In this document: piece after piece, positions 1-9,455 of the stretch
How positions within the stretch are numbered: position 1 is the first letter of the stretch
Layout: each line of letters starts with the position of its first letter
Assembly: GCA_964384095.1 (NCBI GenBank)
Contig: CAYLKC010000058.1
Location: 1-12,037 of the forward strand
Direction of reading: 5' to 3'
DNA length: 12,037 bases
From: JAITWN01 sp964384095
GTDB lineage: Bacteria; Pseudomonadota; Gammaproteobacteria; SZUA-140
Program-made: the position numbers and the translations under genes
The notes under the pieces: model-generated
Seen by the model: the letters and a program-made list of their open reading frames with translations, nothing else
What the model was told of the DNA's origin: nothing
Databases searched by the model: none

Positions 1-4351
<4,351 letters not shown>

Positions 4352-4655
4352 TGATCATTTCCGGTAATGTTGGGCGCCTGCTTCGCAGTCATCGCACGAC
4401 GACGCGCGCTGCGCTGCTCCTGCCTGCATCGCCGAGGATCCTGGAACCTGTGGGCGCAGTCGGCGGAGGCCGTGTCCCGCCGTCCCGCATCGACGCAAAT
4501 CGTGGCCGCGTCCCGTGCAAGACATGGCGCTCGGTACGCAAGTACAAGACGCAAGGGGAAAAATTATACTCGTCTGCGGGCGCGCCTTCAATCGACGCAG
4601 TGCCCGGTGGGAGACCCGGCATCCGGGGCCTACCCTTTGATTATCCAGTCATTTT
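4352..4655. other. Intergenic region between the damX-like gene and gltB (gltB leader)
   Basis: This 304-bp stretch holds no convincing gene. The end nearest damX has only a short CCCGG-ATG-CCGGG hairpin (around 4617-4629) without a T-tract, so there is no clear intrinsic terminator after damX and readthrough into gltB is possible. A good promoter facing gltB sits at 4563-4591, leaving a leader of about 200 nt. A 14-codon frame from ATG 4392 ends in a TGA (4348-4350) that overlaps the gltB ATG. It lacks a clear ribosome binding site, so I do not call it a gene. Confidence 0.6.
4563..4591 (-). promoter_or_regulatory. Predicted sigma-70 promoter for gltB
   Basis: On the minus strand a perfect -10 box TATAAT (4568-4563) is preceded after exactly 17 bp by TTGAAG (4591-4586), which matches four of six positions of TTGACA. 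Transcription would start near 4556 and give gltB an untranslated leader of about 200 nt. The promoter lies about 65 bp past the damX stop codon, so gltB can be expressed independently of the upstream aro-damX run. No regulator site is identified. Confidence 0.75.
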
Positions 4656-6170
4656 TTATGGATCGGCGCCAGCCCGGGTGATGACCGCGTGGATGTCACG
4701 CAGCGCCCTGACCCAGGGCTCGACCCCGTCGATCGCGGCGACCGGGGCCTCGCGACCGGCCTGCACCGCGGCCAGGCGGTTCGGGTAGAGGCCATAGACC
4801 ACCGAATACAACGGCCGCTCACCGGCGGTGCTGCGGAACAGCGCAGATTCGCCCGCGAGACCATGCTGTTCGATGAAGGCGCGCGCGCGCTCCTCGCTGC
4901 TAGCGAACAGCTGCAGCGTGAAGTGCCCGGGCGGCTGCGCCAGCAGCCAGCGGGCATCGCGCTCGCCCTGCGCCGCCTCGGGCTCGGGTTCGGCCTCCGG
5001 CGCGGGCTCCGGGACCGGCGCGGGCTCCGGGACCGGCGTGGGCTCCGGGACCGGCGCGGATTCCGGGACCGGCGCGGATTCCGGGACCGGCTCGGGTTCC
5101 GGGACCGGCTCGGGCGCTTCGATGGCGGCGATGGCCGGGGCCGTCGATGTGTCCGCTTCCAGGGCAGCCACGGGCGCCTCCCCGGTCACCTCGTCCTGCC
5201 CCGCGTCGGCCGCAGCGGGCGGCGCCTCCGGCCACGGTGCCACGGTGACGGGTGAATTGGCCGGCAGCGGATCGATGACCGCATACTCCTTCAACGTGTC
5301 CTGGTAGAACAGCGCAACGATGACCAGCGAGATCGCGAGCGCGGCAAGGCCGTAGCGCAGCAGGGTCCGGCCGGTGGAGGTGCGCGGCCCCAGCGTCGCG
5401 ACCGGCTCGTCCTGTCCCTCGTTGCGCAGTACGCCGCGCGCGAGCTCGTTGATCCGCGCCGGCAGGCCGCGCGAGGCGACATGGATGAATCTGAATACGG
5501 CGGGCGTGAACGGGCCGTCCAGCGCCTGACCCGCAATGCGCATGCGATGGCGGATGTATTCGGTGGTCGCCTCTTCGCCGAGCGGCGGCAGATCAAAGGA
5601 ATGGCTGACCCGCTCGCGCAGCGTACCGAGCCCCGGCATTGCGAAGCGCTCCTCGATCGAGGATTCGCCACACAGTATTGCGGCGAGCAGCAGACTGCCG
5701 TCATCGCGCGGCTCGGTCAGACGACCGAGCATCGTCAAAGCGGCCTGTGGCAACAGGTGGGCGTCGTCGACGATCGCGAGCGGGACCAGTGAGCCGCGCC
5801 GCAGCGCGTGCAGGCTGTCGCGCAGGTTCGCGATCCGGGCCTCCAGGTCTGCGTGTAGATCCCCGCGCAGGGACAGCTCCTCATCGAGGCGGTCGAGCAG
5901 TCCGAGGTCATCGACATCGGCCGCCCCCTGGATCTGGCAGATCCGCCAGGTATCATGCGCGCGAAGGAGGAACTGACGTATCAGCGTGGTCTTGCCGCTG
6001 CCCTCGTCCCCGGTCAGCAGCAGCACCGCGCTGTAAGGGGCGAGGTGCAGCAACAGGTTCAGGCGCTTTTCGCGCACCGGCTCGCGATACCAGAACTCCT
6101 GTTGCCACGAGGACTGGAACGGGTCCTCGAGCCTGGGCAGTCGCAACGCCGGGGACGTGTCGGGACTCAT
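4656..6170 (-). CDS. damX: DamX-like protein: AAA ATPase, one membrane segment, Pro/Glu linker, SPOR domain
   Basis: This 504-residue protein has four parts. The N-terminal part is an ExeA/MSHA-MshM-like AAA ATPase with Walker A GDEGSGKT (54-61) and Walker B LAIVDD (131-136). A single hydrophobic segment follows at about 271-290. Next comes a Pro/Glu-rich linker (about 352-400) made of six-residue PVPEPA-type repeats. The C-terminal SPOR domain (about 414-490, beginning HFTLQLFAS) should bind denuded peptidoglycan at the division septum. Topology is inferred as ATPase in the cytoplasm and SPOR in the periplasm. DamX in Escherichia coli is a septal-ring protein encoded just after aroK-aroB, and the same neighbourhood here supports the name. 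The start is fixed by an ATGA overlap (6167-6170) with the WGR gene, implying translational coupling. The ATPase half is strong by motif; its partner and ATP-dependent role are not known from sequence. Confidence 0.9.
   Translation of the reverse strand: MSPDTSPALRLPRLEDPFQSSWQQEFWYREPVREKRLNLLLHLAPYSAVLLLTGDEGSGKTTLIRQFLLRAHDTWRICQIQGAADVDDLGLLDRLDEELSLRGDLHADLEARIANLRDSLHALRRGSLVPLAIVDDAHLLPQAALTMLGRLTEPRDDGSLLLAAILCGESSIEERFAMPGLGTLRERVSHSFDLPPLGEEATTEYIRHRMRIAGQALDGPFTPAVFRFIHVASRGLPARINELARGVLRNEGQDEPVATLGPRTSTGRTLLRYGLAALAISLVIVALFYQDTLKEYAVIDPLPANSPVTVAPWPEAPPAAADAGQDEVTGEAPVAALEADTSTAPAIAAIEAPEPVPEPEPVPESAPVPESAPVPEPTPVPEPAPVPEPAPEAEPEPEAAQGERDARWLLAQPPGHFTLQLFASSEERARAFIEQHGLAGESALFRSTAGERPLYSVVYGLYPNRLAAVQAGREAPVAAIDGVEPWVRALRDIHAVITRAGADP
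5003..5110. repeat. 18-bp tandem repeat within the damX-like gene
   Basis: The 10-mer CCGGGACCGG occurs six times at exact 18-bp spacing (starts at 5009, 5027, 5045, 5063, 5081 and 5099), with variable bases between copies. It encodes the PVPEPA/PVPESA hexapeptides of the DamX linker. Because 18 is a multiple of 3, gain or loss of copies would alter linker length without a frameshift. Substitutions (Ala/Thr, Pro/Ser) separate the units, so the array is not freshly amplified. Confidence 0.9.
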
Positions 6171-6421
6171 GACGGCTGCGCGTCTCCCTGGACGAAGACG
6201 ACACGATAACCGCTGCGCAGACGATCATCGCGCGCGCGTGTCAGCGCCACCAGCGCCTGGTCCCAGTGATCATGATGCTCCCGGCGGATCCTGCCGGCGG
6301 CGCCCTGCTTGCCCCATTCACGGATCAGCGACCAGCCGCCGAGGAGATCGGGCTGCAGGATCAGGTGACAGAAGCCCGGCGGTTTGTCATTGCCCGGTGC
6401 TATCTGCATGTATATACGCAT
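6167..6421 (-). CDS. Small WGR-domain protein
   Basis: This is an 84-residue protein that is essentially one WGR domain. The core GGWSLIREWGKQG (residues 28-40) is followed by a basic stretch and a helix (LVALTRARDDRLRSGYR), as in stand-alone bacterial WGR proteins. The usual WGR triplet is WGK here (W36, G37, K38). WGR domains occur in PARPs and MolR-type proteins and are thought to bind nucleic acid; a role for this short form is not established. It begins 44 bp after dgt with AGG about 8 nt before ATG 6421. Its TGA overlaps the damX ATG (ATGA at 6167-6170), so the two should be made together. No catalytic domain, signal peptide or membrane segment is visible. The start region is more AT-rich than its surroundings. 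Confidence is high that it is a gene and good for the family. Confidence 0.85.
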   Translation of the reverse strand: MRIYMQIAPGNDKPPGFCHLILQPDLLGGWSLIREWGKQGAAGRIRREHHDHWDQALVALTRARDDRLRSGYRVVFVQGDAQPS

Positions 6422-6465
6422 TAAAATACCTGGTCGGGGAGCGACCCGAAGGCCGTGGTCCGGCC

Positions 6466-7641
6466 TCAGGTGAGCACGGACGGATTGAACAGCTTCTCGT
6501 ATTCACTGATCGCATAACGGTCAGTCATGCCCGCGATGTAGTCTGCCACCACCCGCGCCCGCCCCGCAACACCCCGTGCGTGTTCCGCTGCGCGCGCCTT
6601 GGCCTGGTATTCCGGCGGCATCAGCTCGATATCGCCGATAAAGGCGTCGAACAGTCCGCGAACGATGTGATCGGCCTTCGCGGTCATGCGCCTGACGCGG
6701 TAATGGCGGTAGAGGTGTTCGCGCAAGAAACGCTTGAGCTCGAGATTCCCCGTTGTCATCTCCTCGCTGAAGCGGATCAGCGGCTCGGGCCGGGTCCGCA
6801 CATCATCGAGCGACAGGATGCCTGCCTCGGCGATGCGCGCGCGGCTGTGCTCGATCAGGTCACTGACCTGGCGATTGATCATGCGGCGCACGATCTCGTG
6901 ATGCATGCGACGGGCGCCTATATCCGGATGCGCGCGCATGACCGCGTCGTGCTGCTCGCGAAAGAGGCGGATCTCGCACAGCTGTCCGACGCTGATCAGC
7001 CCGGCGCGCAGACCGTCGTCGACGTCGTGATTGTTGTAGGCGATCTCGTCGGACAGGTTTGCGAGCTGGGCCTCAAGCGTCGGTTGCAATTTCTTCATGA
7101 AGCGCTCGCCGAGTTCGCCGAGCTCGGCCGCATGACGCAGTGAGCAATGCTTGAGGATACCTTCGCGCGTCTCGTAGGTGAGGTTGAGACCGTTGAATCC
7201 AGCATAGCGCTCTTCCAGCTCATCGACGACACGCAGCGACTGGAGATTATGCTCGAAACCGTCGTTGTCCTTCATACAGCGGTTCAGCGCATCCTGGCCG
7301 GCGTGCCCGAACGGCGTATGGCCGAGATCATGGGCAAGCGCGATGGCCTCGGTCAGATCTTCGTTGATGCGCAGTGCGCGGGCGATCGCGCGGCCGATCT
7401 GGGCAACTTCTATGGAATGGGTCAGGCGGGTGCGGAAGAGGTCGCCTTCGTGGTTGACGAAGACCTGGGTCTTGTATTCGAGGCGGCGGAACGCGGCGGA
7501 ATGTACGATGCGATCGCGATCGCGCTGGTATTCGCTGCGATAAGCGGGCGCCGGCTCCGGCAAGCGCCGCCCGCGCGACTCCTGTTCGCAGGCCGCCCAG
7601 GGCGCCAGACCGGATGCCATTGCACGCGCATCGTTGCCCAT
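6466..7641 (-). CDS. dgt: dGTPase-like deoxynucleoside triphosphate triphosphohydrolase (HD domain)
   Basis: The 391-residue HD-superfamily protein matches the shorter, non-E. coli type of Dgt. Such enzymes split dNTPs to deoxynucleoside plus triphosphate in the cytosol and so trim dNTP pools. Visible motifs are AAFRRLEYKTQVF (49-61), the metal-ligand H75 in RLTHSIEV, the HD pair H104-D105 in ALAHDLGHTPFGH, FEHN (129-132) and D198 in LSDEIAYNNHD. Substrate range cannot be told from sequence. An open frame continues upstream to 7725, but that part overlaps aroB and reads as low-complexity Arg/Pro/Ala. ATG 7641 lies 4 bp after the aroB stop with a GGCGGG-type purine stretch upstream, so I prefer it; ATG 7620 is a less likely option. 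Close packing with aroB suggests cotranscription. Confidence 0.93.
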   Translation of the reverse strand: MGNDARAMASGLAPWAACEQESRGRRLPEPAPAYRSEYQRDRDRIVHSAAFRRLEYKTQVFVNHEGDLFRTRLTHSIEVAQIGRAIARALRINEDLTEAIALAHDLGHTPFGHAGQDALNRCMKDNDGFEHNLQSLRVVDELEERYAGFNGLNLTYETREGILKHCSLRHAAELGELGERFMKKLQPTLEAQLANLSDEIAYNNHDVDDGLRAGLISVGQLCEIRLFREQHDAVMRAHPDIGARRMHHEIVRRMINRQVSDLIEHSRARIAEAGILSLDDVRTRPEPLIRFSEEMTTGNLELKRFLREHLYRHYRVRRMTAKADHIVRGLFDAFIGDIELMPPEYQAKARAAEHARGVAGRARVVADYIAGMTDRYAISEYEKLFNPSVLT

Positions 7642-7645
7642 CGCG

Positions 7646-8737
7646 CTACCCGCCCCCGCCGGCGCAGGAGGCGAGCGTTTCCGCGAGCAGCGCCGGGCTG
7701 AAATCGGCGCTGACATGCGCATCACCGATGCCGCGCAGCAATACCAGCCGCAGCCGGCCGGCCAGCACCTTCTTGTCGACCGCCATCAGCTCCAGCCAGC
7801 GCGGTTGGTCGATCACTGCAGGCAGGCGCACCGGCAGTCCGGCGCGGCCGATCAGCGCGTCGATGCGTTCGAATTCGTCAGCGGACAGATCACCGAGCCG
7901 TCTCGACAGGTCCGCGGCGGCGCACATGCCGGCTGCAACGGCCTCGCCGTGCAGCCAGTTGCCGTAACCAAGACCGGTCTCGATCGCATGACCGAAGGTA
8001 TGGCCAAGGTTCAGCAGCGCCCGCACCCCGCCTTCACGCTCATCGGCGGCGACGATATCGGCCTTGTTTTGGCAGGACCGCTCGATCGCATGCACGAGCG
8101 CATCGGTGCGCCGCGCGAGCAAGGCCTCGATGTTCACCTCAAGCCAGTCAAAGAATTCACGGTCGCGGATCAGCCCGTACTTGATGACCTCGGCGATGCC
8201 GGCGCGCAACTCACGATCGTCAAGCGTATCGAGGGTGTCGGTATCGGCGATCACGCAGCGTGGCTGGTGGAATGCGCCGATCATGTTCTTGCCGAGCCGG
8301 TGATTGATGCCGGTCTTGCCGCCGACCGAGGAGTCGACCTGGGCCAGCAGAGTGGTCGGAATCTGGATGAAAGCGACGCCACGCTGGTAACAGGCGGCCG
8401 CGAAACCGGTCATATCTCCGATGACGCCGCCACCGAGCGCGACCAGCGTCACGCCGCGATCGCAGCGGCGCTCGAGCAGCGCGTCGAAGATCCGGTTCAG
8501 GGTCGCGAGGTCCTTGTACTGCTCGCCGTCCGGCAGGATGATCTCCTCGCAGCGGAAGTCCGTGAAGGCGGCGCGCGCCCGCTCGAGATAGAGCGGCGCG
8601 ACCGTCTCATTGCTGACGATCACGACCTGGCGGCCGGCGACAAACGGCGTTACCAGCCCGGGCTGTGACAGCAGACCCGGTCCGATATGGATCGGATAAC
8701 TGCGCTCGCCGAGATCGACGGTCAGTGTGCGCATCAT
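7646..8737 (-). CDS. aroB: 3-dehydroquinate synthase AroB
   Basis: AroB converts DAHP to 3-dehydroquinate, the second step of the shikimate pathway, using NAD and a divalent metal (Zn or Co). At 363 residues it has the family's normal length. It shows LPDGEQYKD (68-76), the dinucleotide-binding GGGVIGDMTGF (102-112), IPTTLLAQVDSSVGGKTGIN (126-145), and the three metal ligands E183 (GIAEVIKYG), H246 (NLGHTFGH) and H263 (LHGEAVAAG). Its ATG overlaps the aroK stop as ATGA (8734-8737), implying translational coupling; the second ATG at 8734 is also possible. It ends in Gly4 just 4 bp before dgt. Nothing essential is missing. Confidence 0.98.
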   Translation of the reverse strand: MMRTLTVDLGERSYPIHIGPGLLSQPGLVTPFVAGRQVVIVSNETVAPLYLERARAAFTDFRCEEIILPDGEQYKDLATLNRIFDALLERRCDRGVTLVALGGGVIGDMTGFAAACYQRGVAFIQIPTTLLAQVDSSVGGKTGINHRLGKNMIGAFHQPRCVIADTDTLDTLDDRELRAGIAEVIKYGLIRDREFFDWLEVNIEALLARRTDALVHAIERSCQNKADIVAADEREGGVRALLNLGHTFGHAIETGLGYGNWLHGEAVAAGMCAAADLSRRLGDLSADEFERIDALIGRAGLPVRLPAVIDQPRWLELMAVDKKVLAGRLRLVLLRGIGDAHVSADFSPALLAETLASCAGGGG

Positions 8738-9318
8738 GGCTGCGTACTCCGCGCCTGGGTCGGTCGCTTCACCGCGCTGCGCGTCGAACGGGCCTGTCCC
8801 TTGGCGACTGGCAAGTGCTTGAGGATGAAATTCACCGTACTGCGGATGCCGCGCCGGTCGGTATCGACCGTGATATCGGCGATCTCGCGATAGAGCGGCT
8901 CACGCTCGGCCAGCAGTTGCTCGATGCGCGCGCGCGGGTCCGCGGCCCTGAGCAGGGGGCGGTTCTGCGACTTTCCGGTACGCGCGACGATCCGGTCGAC
9001 CGAGGCCTTCAGATAGACCACCGTGCCGTTGCGCTCGAGATCGGTCCGGTTGGCTGCATCAAGCACCGCGCCACCGCCGGTCGCAAGCACGATGCCCTGG
9101 CGCCCCGTCAACTCGGCGATGGCCGCCCGCTCGCGGCGGCGGAAGCCCTCCTCGCCCTCGATGTCGAAGATCCACGGGATATTGGCGCCGCACTTCTCCT
9201 CGATCACCTGGTCGCTGTCGATGAATTCGAGATTCAGCGCCCGGGCGAGGTGACGGCCGATCGTCGTCTTGCCGACGCCCATCGGGCCGACCAGGAACAG
9301 ATTTTGCGGTTGATCCAT
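8734..9318 (-). CDS. aroK: Shikimate kinase AroK
   Basis: AroK phosphorylates shikimate to shikimate 3-phosphate with ATP in the cytosol. The Walker A loop GPMGVGKTT (11-19), the shikimate/Mg aspartates D34 and D36 (FIDSD), R60 (GFRRRE), GGG 81-83 (ATGGGAVL), R120 (NRPLL, lid) and R139 (ERPLY-like EREPLY) are all in place. The 194-residue length exceeds the usual ~170 because of a basic tail after residue 172 (GQARSTRSAVKRPTQARSTQP-like). The start is fixed: an in-frame TAA lies only two codons before ATG 9318. No good Shine-Dalgarno is placed before it. It follows the terminator at 9402-9440 and so appears to head a new transcription unit with aroB, dgt, the WGR gene and damX. Confidence 0.98.
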   Translation of the reverse strand: MDQPQNLFLVGPMGVGKTTIGRHLARALNLEFIDSDQVIEEKCGANIPWIFDIEGEEGFRRRERAAIAELTGRQGIVLATGGGAVLDAANRTDLERNGTVVYLKASVDRIVARTGKSQNRPLLRAADPRARIEQLLAEREPLYREIADITVDTDRRGIRSTVNFILKHLPVAKGQARSTRSAVKRPTQARSTQP

Positions 9319-9401
9319 GCCTTATGGTAGGCGGTATCACGCTGGCGGTACAAGCAGCGCCTGCCGTCATTGCGCGGGCATGCGCCGGGATCGGGCAGGG
9401 G

Positions 9402-9440
9402 AAATAAAAAACGGGGCGGACCATTGCCGGTCCGCCCCGT
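9402..9440 (-). terminator. Rho-independent terminator after the Ig-like lipoprotein gene
   Basis: Minus-strand RNA would form a perfect 12-bp stem (9440-9429 pairing with 9422-9411, arms ACGGGGCGGACC and GGTCCGCCCCGT) with a 6-nt loop, followed directly by a T-rich tract TTTTTATTTC. It begins 15 bp after the stop codon at 9456. No T-tract flanks it on the plus strand, so it acts on minus-strand transcripts. It should end the pilQ/Ig-lipoprotein message before aroK. Confidence 0.95.
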
Positions 9441-9455
9441 CATATGCGGGCTTGA

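Noticed and set aside
4605..4640. Possible terminator after damX
   Set aside because: Only a 5-bp CCCGG/CCGGG hairpin is present and no T-tract follows.
7642..7725. Upstream extension of dgt (28 extra codons overlapping aroB)
   Set aside because: The added sequence is Arg/Pro/Ala-rich, unlike Dgt N-termini, and lies inside aroB; ATG 7641 directly after the aroB stop fits better.
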